From: Gramella sp. KN1008
GTDB lineage: Bacteria; Bacteroidota; Bacteroidia; Flavobacteriales; Flavobacteriaceae
DNA length: 64,000 bases
Direction of reading: 5' to 3'
Assembly (NCBI RefSeq): GCF_004332155.1
Contig: NZ_SJDV01000006.1
Coordinates: forward strand, 62,001 to 126,000
Every line of letters starts with the position of its first letter. The first letter of the stretch is position 1. This document shows positions 49,849 to 56,754 of this stretch, in pieces. The position numbers were made by a program, and so were the translations under genes. The notes beneath the pieces were generated by a model. That model did no database searches. It was given only the letters and a program-made list of their open reading frames with translations, and was not told where the DNA came from.

Positions 49849-50472
49849 ATGATTAAAGAAATTATAGATAAAGAAAAGCAATCAAAGCTTAGCCCGGATG
49901 ATGTTTTAAATGAACTTCTTGCCGGAAATCAGAGATTCACTGAGAGTAAAATGTATGAAAGAGATTATTCCAGTCAGATTCAAAAGACCAGTGGCGGGCA
50001 GTGGCCTCAGGCGGTCGTATTGAGTTGTATAGATTCAAGGGTTCCTGTAGAGACAGTTTTTGATCAGGGCGTTGGAGATATTTTCGTGGCTCGTGTGGCT
50101 GGAAATTTTGAGAATACCGATATACTTGGAAGTATGGAGTATTCCTGCAAAGTGGCCGGAAGTAAGCTTGTGCTGGTATTAGGACATGAAGCTTGTGGCG
50201 CAGTGAAGGCAGCCTGCGATGATGTTGAATTGGGGAACATTACTCACTTATTGAGCAATATTAAGCCTGCTGTAAAAGCTACAGAAACTGACGGAGAAAG
50301 AAATTCGGGAAATCCGGAATTTGTGGCTGCTGTAGTTGAAAATAATGTAAAGCTTACCATAGATCGTATCCGTGAAAAGAGCCCGATCCTGAAGGAAATG
50401 GAGGCAAACGGCGAAATAAAAATAGTGGGCGGAGTTTATTCCATCTCTAATGGAAAAGTAAGCCTTCTATAG
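49849..50472 (+). CDS. Beta-carbonic anhydrase
   Basis: A 207-residue zinc enzyme that interconverts CO2 and bicarbonate. Zinc ligands are C60 (LSCIDSRVP), H113 and C116 (GHEACGAVKA), with the D62/R64 dyad. GVGDIFVARVAGN is also typical. There is no signal peptide, so it acts in the cytoplasm, where it could use or supply the substrate of the upstream SulP transporter. It ends at a hairpin terminator. Confidence 0.95.
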   Translation: MIKEIIDKEKQSKLSPDDVLNELLAGNQRFTESKMYERDYSSQIQKTSGGQWPQAVVLSCIDSRVPVETVFDQGVGDIFVARVAGNFENTDILGSMEYSCKVAGSKLVLVLGHEACGAVKAACDDVELGNITHLLSNIKPAVKATETDGERNSGNPEFVAAVVENNVKLTIDRIREKSPILKEMEANGEIKIVGGVYSISNGKVSLL

Positions 50473-50513
50473 TGAATTGAAATTTTAAGGGGAAGTGTCG
50501 CCTTATAAGTTAT

Positions 50514-50551
50514 ATCCGGCTAGTGGTTAGAAATAACTACTGCCGGATTTT
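50514..50551 (+). terminator. Intrinsic terminator after carbonic anhydrase
   Basis: ATCCGGC pairs with GCCGGAT, with further pairs GTTA/TAAC inside, followed by a run of T. Confidence 0.85.
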
Positions 50552-50552
50552 T

Positions 50553-51083
50553 TTATATGAAATCCTCATCTTCATCATCATTTAACAGATCTCTTTCCTT
50601 CACCTGTTTGATGATGGATGGCAGGATTATGGGAGCGATTCCCTCTACCGGTTCGTAGAGTATCGATTCTTCAAGGGTTCTGTCTTCCACGATCTCGATC
50701 CTTTCATTAGTAGCCTTGAAGAACATGATAATAACGCTAGCTACAAAAGCCGATTTCAACAGACCAAAAACGCCTCCCAGCAATTTATTTACCACTCCTA
50801 GTGCGGCAAAGGCGGCAATCTTAGTGAGCATTTTTCCGGCGAGAGAAACGAGAAAAACGATAAGAATGAAAGTAACTGCGAAACTTATTAAGTTTATATA
50901 CTGAGGTTTCCAGTCTACCCAGGCAGATAGTGCGCTTCCCAGGAAATGGGAGAAATGAACGGCACCGTAAATTCCGGCAACTATTCCTACGAGTGAGGCC
51001 AGCTCAGCAAGCAGTCCCCTGAAGATGCCCCGAACCAGTCCGTATAAAAGCACCAGGCTTAAGATAATATCTACGGTATTCAT
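50553..51083 (-). CDS. cvpA: CvpA family protein
   Basis: A 176-residue membrane protein with four predicted spans. VDIILSLVLLYGLVRGIFRGLLAELASLVGI at the N-terminus and GVVNKLLGGVFGLLKSAFVASV in the middle match the CvpA family, first linked to colicin V production and now to cell-envelope stress tolerance. The C-terminal 40 residues are soluble and end DDEDEDFI. Its -7 element ends 4 nt before the ATG, so its mRNA is probably leaderless. Confidence 0.88.
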   Translation of the reverse strand: MNTVDIILSLVLLYGLVRGIFRGLLAELASLVGIVAGIYGAVHFSHFLGSALSAWVDWKPQYINLISFAVTFILIVFLVSLAGKMLTKIAAFAALGVVNKLLGGVFGLLKSAFVASVIIMFFKATNERIEIVEDRTLEESILYEPVEGIAPIILPSIIKQVKERDLLNDDEDEDFI

Positions 51084-51087
51084 ATCT

Positions 51088-51095
51088 CAAATATA
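51088..51095 (-). promoter_or_regulatory. cvpA promoter -7 element, leaderless
   Basis: TATATTTG on the minus strand, perfect consensus, with only 4 nt between its last base and the cvpA ATG. Confidence 0.6.
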
Positions 51096-51116
51096 ACAAT
51101 TATTAAATCTAGATGG

Positions 51117-51124
51117 TATCTTTG
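51117..51124 (+). promoter_or_regulatory. Promoter -7 element of the 118-residue gene, leaderless
   Basis: TATCTTTG, perfect consensus, with 4 nt (CAGC) to the ATG at 51129. It mirrors the cvpA element 21 nt away on the other strand. Confidence 0.6.
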
Positions 51125-51128
51125 CAGC

Positions 51129-51485
51129 ATGGCAAGAGATGAACAATTAAAGGAAAGATGGGAGGAAGTTCAAAAGAAACTTTCCGAGCAGTTTGCAGAT
51201 GGAGAATTGATGGAACTGGATGCCATTATCTATCTTATTGGAGTACAGGAATTAGGACAACCTCACCGAAAATATAAAAAGGACCACAAGATCGATCTTA
51301 TGCATATAGCCATTTGCACCTTGCTGGAGCCTTATGGATATTATGAATTCGATTTTTATGATGAAGACGGCTGGCCTCATTTCAAGGTGAAGGAAGAGCT
51401 TCCGGCATTAAAATCTGGAGAGCAGTCGGTACTTATGAAAGAAGCTATAGTGCATTATTTTCTTGAAAAAGAATATATTTCGTAG
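51129..51485 (+). CDS. Conserved hypothetical protein
   Basis: A 118-residue acidic soluble protein: MARDEQLKERWEEVQKKLSEQF, then FADGELMELDAIIYLIGVQELGQP, HRKYKKDHKIDLMHIAICTLLEPYGYYEFDFYDEDGWPHF and a helical end. It looks like a single alpha-helical domain with a conserved-looking core (YKKDxKxDLMHIAICTLLEPYGYY). I do not recognise a characterised family. It abuts the start of the ceramidase-like gene (stop TAG directly before ATG), so the two are one transcriptional unit. Confidence 0.75.
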   Translation: MARDEQLKERWEEVQKKLSEQFADGELMELDAIIYLIGVQELGQPHRKYKKDHKIDLMHIAICTLLEPYGYYEFDFYDEDGWPHFKVKEELPALKSGEQSVLMKEAIVHYFLEKEYIS

Positions 51486-52190
51486 ATGTTAGTGTACCTT
51501 TTTGTGCTTTTGTTTCCCGGTGACAGCGGTCCCATCTATCAGGAGACCACAGCCGGAAGATTGCCTGTGGAACCTTTCAATACCTACAGCAATCTGTTTT
51601 TTCTTCTCATAATCGTATATTTCTCGGTAAAGGTCTATAAGGATTATAAGAATCACCGATTCCTGGCCTGGTGTTTACCTGGACTTTTTCTTGGATTTAT
51701 AGGGGGCACTGTGTATCATGCTACCCGGAGCCATGATCTGTGGATGTATATGGACTGGCTTCCCATAGTGATATTATGCCTTGCTGTTTCGGTTTATTAT
51801 ACTGTTAAACTAAAGACTTCGAAGAAGAAGCGTCTAATATTAATATTGGTGGTGCTTTTTCTGGTTTTCGGTATTAGGATGATTCCCTGGTCTCAAAGTT
51901 TAAAGACTTCCATAGGGTATATTGGTACCGCTTTGGGTTTATTACTCCCTATACTCACCTATTTCTATACTACTAAACTTTATCACTGGGGCTATATTTT
52001 ACTGGCCTTTTTAAGCTTTGGGTTGGCCTTGAGTTTCAGGATCATGGATAGGTTCATTTATGTAATGCCTATGGGGACTCACTGGTTATGGCATTGTTTT
52101 GGGGCCTTATCGGTCTTTTTCCTTATCAAGTATATATATCATGATAAATTACCTTCAGAAAATACCGGTGAAGCTCTGAAAACGGAATAA
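51486..52190 (+). CDS. Seven-span membrane protein, alkaline ceramidase (CREST)-like
   Basis: A 234-residue protein with about seven membrane spans. Motifs correspond to the CREST/alkaline ceramidase superfamily: EPFNTYSNLFFLL near residue 28 (compare AEFxNTxSN in ceramidases), GGTVYHATRSHDLWMYMDWLP near 75 with a conserved histidine and aspartate, and HWLWHCFGAL near 203 giving the C-terminal HxxxH. These three histidines and the aspartate would form the zinc site. The serine of eukaryotic alkaline ceramidases is not at its usual place (glycine, with a neighbouring threonine). It may hydrolyse amide-linked lipids in the membrane; Bacteroidota often make sphingolipids. Confidence 0.65.
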   Translation: MLVYLFVLLFPGDSGPIYQETTAGRLPVEPFNTYSNLFFLLIIVYFSVKVYKDYKNHRFLAWCLPGLFLGFIGGTVYHATRSHDLWMYMDWLPIVILCLAVSVYYTVKLKTSKKKRLILILVVLFLVFGIRMIPWSQSLKTSIGYIGTALGLLLPILTYFYTTKLYHWGYILLAFLSFGLALSFRIMDRFIYVMPMGTHWLWHCFGALSVFFLIKYIYHDKLPSENTGEALKTE

Positions 52191-52226
52191 GCCTTTATTA
52201 TGGACAGGTTTAGTATTAAATTTTAC

Positions 52227-52234
52227 TAAATTTG
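52227..52234 (+). promoter_or_regulatory. pheS promoter -7 element
   Basis: TAAATTTG, a perfect TAnnTTTG match 22 nt before the pheS ATG; no exact -33. Confidence 0.55.
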
Positions 52235-52256
52235 CGCTTCCGAAAAGAAATCACCT

Positions 52257-53276
52257 ATGATCGATAAAATTAAAGGGCATATTGCTGAGGTTGAAAGATT
52301 TAATGCCAGGACGAAAGACGAAATTGAGGCTTTTCGAATCAAATATCTTGGGAAAAAGGGAATTCTGAATGAATTTTTCGCGGAATTCAAGAATGTCCCC
52401 AATGAGCAGAAGAAAGAGTTCGGCCAGGTTGTGAATCAACTAAAGAACGCTGCTCAGGATAAGGTAAACTTCCTGAAAGACGAACTGGAAAAGACCCAGG
52501 AAGAAAAAGGCGTTTATGGAGATCTTTCAAGGCCGGCCGAACCTGTTGAAATTGGTTCGAGACATCCTATTTCCATTGTAAGGAACCAGATCACCGAGAT
52601 ATTTTCAAATATCGGGTTCAATGTGTCTGAAGGTCCCGAGATGGAAGATGACTGGCATAACTTTACAGCTCTTAACCTTCCGGAATATCATCCGGCCAGG
52701 GATATGCAGGATACTTTCTTTATCCAGACAGATCCGGATATCCTGTTAAGAACGCATACGTCATCGGTACAGGTGAGATATATGGAAGATAACAAACCGC
52801 CTATAAGGACCATCTCTCCTGGAAGGGTTTTCAGAAATGAGGCTATTTCGGCAAGATCGCACTGTATCTTCCACCAGGTGGAGGGACTATACATTGATAA
52901 GGACGTTTCTTTTGCCGATCTGAAGCAAACTATACTCTATTTCACCAAACAACTTTTCGGGAAGTCAAAAATCAGGTTAAGACCTTCTTATTTCCCATTT
53001 ACCGAACCAAGTGCTGAGGTAGACGTTTATTGGGGTCTGGAATCAGAAACCGATTACAGGATAACCAAAGGTACAGGATGGCTTGAGATAATGGGTTGCG
53101 GAATGGTGGATCCAAACGTACTGAAGAACTGCAATATAGATCCTAAGGAATATTCAGGTTTCGCATTCGGAATGGGAATAGAAAGGATCGCGATGCTGCT
53201 ATATCAAATAGAGGATATCAGAATGTTCTACGAGAACGATCTTCGTTTTCTAGAGCAGTTCAAATCAGCTCTGTAA
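52257..53276 (+). CDS. pheS: Phenylalanine-tRNA ligase alpha subunit
   Basis: A 339-residue class II aminoacyl-tRNA synthetase subunit. The N-terminal coiled coil is followed by motif 2 ([26 protein letters not shown] near 182) and motif 3 ([21 protein letters not shown] near 305); [13 protein letters not shown] near 245 binds phenylalanine. It charges tRNA-Phe together with PheT, whose gene is not adjacent. The downstream 58-residue peptide overlaps its stop by one base. Confidence 0.97.
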   Translation: MIDKIKGHIAEVERFNARTKDEIEAFRIKYLGKKGILNEFFAEFKNVPNEQKKEFGQVVNQLKNAAQDKVNFLKDELEKTQEEKGVYGDLSRPAEPVEIGSRHPISIVRNQITEIFSNIGFNVSEGPEMEDDWHNFTALNLPEYHPARDMQDTFFIQTDPDILLRTHTSSVQVRYMEDNKPPIRTISPGRVFRNEAISARSHCIFHQVEGLYIDKDVSFADLKQTILYFTKQLFGKSKIRLRPSYFPFTEPSAEVDVYWGLESETDYRITKGTGWLEIMGCGMVDPNVLKNCNIDPKEYSGFAFGMGIERIAMLLYQIEDIRMFYENDLRFLEQFKSAL

Positions 53277-53452
53277 TGAAGAAAAAAGGGATCATCATAC
53301 TGGCAATAATAGTGATCGCTGTAATACTTTACGCGACTTTCGTAATTGCCCTTATCAAGATCACACTAGGATTGATCTTAATTGCAATAACGGTTCTGCT
53401 TGTATGGCTGGTCTGGCATAAGATAAAAAAGAAAACAGAAGACAGGTTTTGA
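53276..53452 (+). CDS. 58-residue two-span membrane protein
   Basis: A 58-residue peptide whose ATG overlaps the pheS stop by one base (TAATG). It begins MKKKG and has two hydrophobic stretches, IIILAIIVIAVILYATFVIAL and LGLILIAITVLLVWLVW, joined by IKIT, then a basic tail HKIKKKTEDRF: a helical hairpin with both ends in the cytoplasm. The next gene overlaps by four bases (TTGA). No family is recognised. It is too short for most annotation pipelines, but the tight coupling on both sides makes it credible. Confidence 0.65.
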   Translation: MKKKGIIILAIIVIAVILYATFVIALIKITLGLILIAITVLLVWLVWHKIKKKTEDRF

Positions 53453-53844
53453 AAAAAGATATTGAGATCCCTCAGGTTAAGGATGTGTATGTTGCGGCAG
53501 TACGGGAGTTCAACGAGGATTTTCAGGGTGAGGAGTGGAATATTTATCTGATCAATGATTCTGATATAGACCTTGAAATGGTACTGATAGTCTCCAAAGG
53601 TTATGGCAAAAAACGGGAAACCTCCGTTATGCGTCATAAAATTGAAAGGCTGCCTTCGAAGAACTTCGCCAAAATAGAATTTATCCAGGATGAGGTACTG
53701 GCTCTGAACAATGAATTCCGAATAAGCTATTTCTCCAACTCCAGAATGTTCGATAAGAAATTCACTTTTCCCGGGAATAGTATACGGGAGTCGGCATTAG
53801 GGGAAATTCCTTTAATTCCGAAGCAGGGTATCCTGGCAAAATAA
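53449..53844 (+). CDS. Conserved hypothetical protein downstream of pheS
   Basis: A 131-residue soluble protein beginning MKKDIEIPQVKDVYVAAVREFNEDF; EWNIYLINDSDIDLEMVLIVSKGYG and RETSVMRHKIERLPSKNFAKIEFI suggest a beta sandwich. The start is TTG, overlapping the TGA of the 58-residue peptide (TTGA). Flavobacterial relatives are often labelled by their position after pheS, but the sequence has no synthetase motif and I assign no function. It ends at a bidirectional terminator. Confidence 0.72.
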   Translation: MKKDIEIPQVKDVYVAAVREFNEDFQGEEWNIYLINDSDIDLEMVLIVSKGYGKKRETSVMRHKIERLPSKNFAKIEFIQDEVLALNNEFRISYFSNSRMFDKKFTFPGNSIRESALGEIPLIPKQGILAK

Positions 53845-53868
53845 TTTTCTCAGTTGAAATAAAAAAAG

Positions 53869-53894
53869 ACCCCGCATTTTGCGGGGTTTTTTTT
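53869..53894. terminator. Bidirectional intrinsic terminator
   Basis: ACCCCGC pairs with GCGGGGT around ATTTT, with A and T runs on both sides. It ends the pheS unit and the convergent lipoprotein gene. Confidence 0.9.
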
Positions 53895-53920
53895 ATAACT
53901 GACTATAATAAATAAACTTT

Positions 53921-54589
53921 TTAGTGTTCATGGTCATGATCAGAATGATTGGTGAACTCACCGCCTATTTCCTGATCTGGGTTCTCCATAATAATCTCTC
54001 CTTCCACTATTAGATTATTGTGGTCAAGATCATTATTGAATTCCATGGTAGAACCATTGTTTAAAATTAAGTTACCTGTAACTATCAAAGTTCCGTTCAG
54101 GTTTAAATGACCTCCGTAGTTGATGGTAAGGTCCTGTGGCTCTTCATAGGTGCCAACCATCATAAGGCCAACCAGACTTAATTCTCCGGAATGGCGTATG
54201 TTAACTGATTTCTCCACGTTAAGCCCTCCGCAGACCGTAAGCATGCCTCCAACGTTCAATTTGTTGAGTTCTATTAGCCCGCCGTAGGTCGCTGGGTCAG
54301 ATGAATGAGGAATAGTTAGGTTCTTTCCACCAGTGTACTCAGGCAGCCCTTCACAACTTGCATGCCCTTCGATCATCCAGTCCGGGTTATGGATAGCGAT
54401 CATCCAGTCTGGATTATGAATTGCGATCATCCAGTCGGGATTATGGATCTTGGTTGTCACTTCAGTATTAGTTTTCTCTTTAAAAATAGAAACGTCCTGT
54501 GTCTCTATCTCTTCTGCGACGTTATCGGTTTGGCAACTGGTAAAGGCCAGGCCTAAAGACAATCCAATAACTAGTAGTCTTTTGTTCAT
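53921..54589 (-). CDS. Lipoprotein with three HNPDWMIAI repeats and a bactofilin-like part
   Basis: A 222-residue lipoprotein. The signal peptide ends LAFTSC (lipobox). Residues about 47-74 hold three 9-residue repeats with core IHNPDWM; the three DNA units differ only at synonymous positions. Two cysteines (ASCEG and VCGG) flank a beta-helix-like region, NLTIPHSSDPATYGGLIELNKLNVGGMLTVCGGLNVEKSVNI and further repeats of hydrophobic residues with N/G turns, similar to bactofilin or right-handed beta-helix proteins. The tail is NHSDHDHEH, which could bind metal. I do not recognise a family; the repeats and tail are unusual. A palindrome sits in its promoter. Confidence 0.75.
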   Translation of the reverse strand: MNKRLLVIGLSLGLAFTSCQTDNVAEEIETQDVSIFKEKTNTEVTTKIHNPDWMIAIHNPDWMIAIHNPDWMIEGHASCEGLPEYTGGKNLTIPHSSDPATYGGLIELNKLNVGGMLTVCGGLNVEKSVNIRHSGELSLVGLMMVGTYEEPQDLTINYGGHLNLNGTLIVTGNLILNNGSTMEFNNDLDHNNLIVEGEIIMENPDQEIGGEFTNHSDHDHEH

Positions 54590-54620
54590 GATTCTTTGGT
54601 TAATTTGGGTTTTGATACTG

Positions 54621-54648
54621 TAAAAGTACTACATAATTTTGTATGTAG
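54621..54648 (-). promoter_or_regulatory. Promoter with overlapping palindromic operator
   Basis: CTACATA-ATTTTG-TATGTAG is a perfect 7-bp inverted repeat at 54629-54648, directly upstream of TACTTTTA (54628-54621, minus strand), a one-mismatch -7 element. A protein bound there would cover the spacer and -33 region. Confidence 0.5.
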
Positions 54649-54719
54649 GACAAGAAATATCGCTGAAATGTATAAAAATCAGTAGTTTACTTGAATATTT
54701 GTAAGAAAATGAATACGAA

Positions 54720-55715
54720 TTAATCCAGTTTATCCACTAATTTTTTAAATACTTTCTTTGGATTCTTGCCTTCGTATAGAATGGCGTAAACTGCATTAAT
54801 TATAGGGGTTTTGGCTTTTTTCTCTTTATTGATCTTATAAGCGCTCTCAGTTGCATAGTAACCTTCTGCGATCATGCTCATTTCCATCTGGGCGCTTTTC
54901 ACGGTATAACCCTTACCTATCATATTACCAAACATCCTGTTTCGGCTAAAAACCGAATAACCCGTTACCAGAAGATCTCCAAGGTAGGCTGAGTCATTAA
55001 TGTTTCTTTTCATCTTGTGCACCTTCTTGATGAATTTTTTCATCTCCCTTATGGCATTGCTCATTAGTACACTCTGGAAGTTATCACCATATCCCAGCCC
55101 ATGCGCTATACCGGCTGCAATGGCGTAAATATTCTTAAGTACCGCTGCATATTCAGTACCTATTACATCGTCACTTATCTTACAGGTGATATAATCGCTA
55201 CCCAGGTATCCGGCAACTATTTCAGCTTTCTTTTCATCCTGGCAGGCCACGGTTAGATAAGAAAGTCGTTCCAGTGCAACCTCTTCAGCATGACATGGTC
55301 CCGTGAGTACACCAATATTCTCCATGGGAACATCAAAAAACTGATTGAAATGTTCTCCTACAATAAGGCTTGTTTCAGGGACTATTCCTTTAATGGCTGA
55401 AAAAACCACCTTGTCATTTAGAGGCACCTTTAGGTTATCCAGTTCACGCTTCAGAAATGCGGAAGGTATAGCGAATATGAGATATTCTGAAGCTTCGACA
55501 ACTTCGTTGATATCGTTACTCAGATTGAGCTGATTCACATCAAACTCTACAGAACTAAGATAATTAGGGTTGTGCTCCTGTTTTTTAATATGTTCTACAG
55601 CATATACGCTTCGCATATACCAGTTGACCTTTTCCAGGTTTTCACACAACATCTTTACAATGGCTGTGGCCCAGCTACCACCACCAATAACGCCAAAACT
55701 TGGGGTTTTATCCAT
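54720..55715 (-). CDS. gpsA: Glycerol-3-phosphate dehydrogenase [NAD(P)+]
   Basis: A 331-residue enzyme that reduces dihydroxyacetone phosphate to glycerol 3-phosphate for phospholipid synthesis. GVIGGGSWATAIVKMLCEN near residue 8 is the dinucleotide fold. SAIKGIVPET near 103 and TGPCHAEEV near 138 are family motifs, and KNIYAIAAGIAHGLGYGDN near 189 contains the catalytic lysine. It is monocistronic; TATTTTTG on the minus strand at 55742-55735 is a good -7 element. Confidence 0.95.
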   Translation of the reverse strand: MDKTPSFGVIGGGSWATAIVKMLCENLEKVNWYMRSVYAVEHIKKQEHNPNYLSSVEFDVNQLNLSNDINEVVEASEYLIFAIPSAFLKRELDNLKVPLNDKVVFSAIKGIVPETSLIVGEHFNQFFDVPMENIGVLTGPCHAEEVALERLSYLTVACQDEKKAEIVAGYLGSDYITCKISDDVIGTEYAAVLKNIYAIAAGIAHGLGYGDNFQSVLMSNAIREMKKFIKKVHKMKRNINDSAYLGDLLVTGYSVFSRNRMFGNMIGKGYTVKSAQMEMSMIAEGYYATESAYKINKEKKAKTPIINAVYAILYEGKNPKKVFKKLVDKLD

Positions 55716-55734
55716 ATAATTTCATTCTGTGTTT

Positions 55735-55742
55735 CAAAAATA
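55735..55742 (-). promoter_or_regulatory. gpsA promoter -7 element
   Basis: TATTTTTG on the minus strand, perfect consensus, 20 nt before the ATG. Confidence 0.5.
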
Positions 55743-55812
55743 ATCAAATTTAAAGGGATTTAAAGTATTTCGCTTTTTTTCGTGGATATCGTTGAGGATA
55801 ATTCAATAAGTG

Positions 55813-55972
55813 TAGCTTTAAACTTTAACAATATCAGCTTGGTATTCAGGCAATCTTGGAATCTTTCCTCCGTTAATTAAATGTTCTTCTTTTTTATTAT
55901 GAAGAGCATTTTCTTAGTTTTTTTGGTTGGTTATTTAGTTGAAAAAACCGTTTCGTGAGAAGCGGTTTTTTT
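55813..55972 (+). ncRNA. Candidate orphan transcript in the gpsA-LysM gap
   Basis: A possible promoter (GTTG at 55791-55794, 18-nt spacer, TAGCTTTA at 55813-55820) is followed 120 nt later by a strong terminator, with no convincing gene between. A 25-codon hydrophobic ORF (55881-55958) runs into the terminator stem and may be chance. The 351-nt gap otherwise holds nothing I can identify. Confidence 0.35.
55943..55972 (+). terminator. Intrinsic terminator without an obvious gene
   Basis: AAAACCGTTTC pairs with GAAGCGGTTTT (one G-U pair) around GTGA, followed by T residues. It lies upstream of the LysM gene and far from the gpsA 3' end. Confidence 0.8.
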
Positions 55973-56066
55973 ATTACAGAGGTTTTTTTGGAAAACTTTA
56001 GCAATGCTGCTGATAATAAACTAGGCGCGCTTTTGTACATTTAAATACTAACACTAAAGAATTGAA

Positions 56067-56570
56067 ATGGGAATATTTTCTTTTATTAAGGATGCAGGGA
56101 AGAAGATTTTCGGTTTAGATAAGGCCAGAGCACAGGAAGCTGGTAAAACAGATAAACTTGAAAAAGAAGAACGAACTGAAAATGAAAAGGCTGCCCGAAA
56201 ACTGGAGCAGACCATTCATGATCTTAACCTGAAAATAAAAGATTTAAAGATTTATATTGAAAAGGATATGGCGGTGGTCTCGGGTAAGGCCCTGGACCAG
56301 GCAACCAGAGAAAAAATAATACTGGTAGTGGGAAATTCTGAAGGGATCGCTCAGGTAGATGACAGGATGGATGTGGAGAATACGGAGCCCGAAGCAGTTT
56401 TTCATACTGTAGAAAGAGGGGATACCCTGAGTAAGATATCCCAGGAACATTACGGTGATCCAAATCAGTATCCGCTGATCTTTGAAGCCAACAAACCCAT
56501 GCTTCAGGATCCTGATAAGATATACCCGGGTCAGGTACTCAGAATACCGCCGATGGACCCTAAAAGATAA
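56067..56570 (+). CDS. BON and LysM domain protein (Kbp/YgaU-like)
   Basis: A 167-residue cytoplasmic protein. After a short N-terminal helix (MGIFSFIKDAGKKIFGL) and a charged linker comes a BON domain at about 50-105 (LNLKIKDLKIYIEKDMAVVSGKALDQATREKIILVVGNSEGIAQVDDRM), then LysM at about 113-163 (HTVERGDTLSKISQEHYGDPNQYPLIFEANKPML). This is the layout of Kbp/YgaU, a potassium-binding protein in Escherichia coli. No signal peptide is present despite the LysM domain. Its 3' untranslated region holds a 13-bp inverted repeat. Confidence 0.92.
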   Translation: MGIFSFIKDAGKKIFGLDKARAQEAGKTDKLEKEERTENEKAARKLEQTIHDLNLKIKDLKIYIEKDMAVVSGKALDQATREKIILVVGNSEGIAQVDDRMDVENTEPEAVFHTVERGDTLSKISQEHYGDPNQYPLIFEANKPMLQDPDKIYPGQVLRIPPMDPKR

Positions 56571-56571
56571 A

Positions 56572-56705
56572 AAAAGACTGTTTAGTAGCTTTGAGGATAT
56601 TAAATTGAGAGCAGTCGACGTTCTAGAGCTTGTAGTTCCACAATGAAAAAAGTAGGATCAATCAGCTAAGAAGAATATCCGAAACAGGTTTTTAAACAGT
56701 CTTTT
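56572..56705 (+). repeat. 13-bp inverted repeat in the LysM gene 3' region
   Basis: AAAAGACTGTTTA (56572-56584) and TAAACAGTCTTTT (56693-56705) are perfect inverted repeats 108 nt apart, starting one base after the stop codon. The sequence between has no gene. It is either a structured 3' untranslated region or a small mobile-element relic; no target duplication is visible. Confidence 0.6.
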
Positions 56706-56724
56706 GTATTTATACTGAGGTTTT

Positions 56725-56754
56725 GGTTCCCTTCTGCTTTCCGGAACCTTTTTT
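56725..56754 (+). terminator. Terminator of the LysM transcript
   Basis: GGTTCC pairs with GGAACC around a 12-nt loop, then TTTTTT. It overlaps the last bases of nadD on the other strand. Confidence 0.6.

Noticed and set aside
55881-55958. 25-codon hydrophobic ORF starting MFFFFIMKS
   Set aside because: Its stop lies inside the terminator stem and its composition follows the local T-rich sequence; kept only as a remark under the orphan transcript.
56572-56705. Miniature inverted-repeat transposable element
   Set aside because: The arms are perfect, but no target-site duplication is visible and no second copy is in the window, so it is listed only as an inverted repeat.
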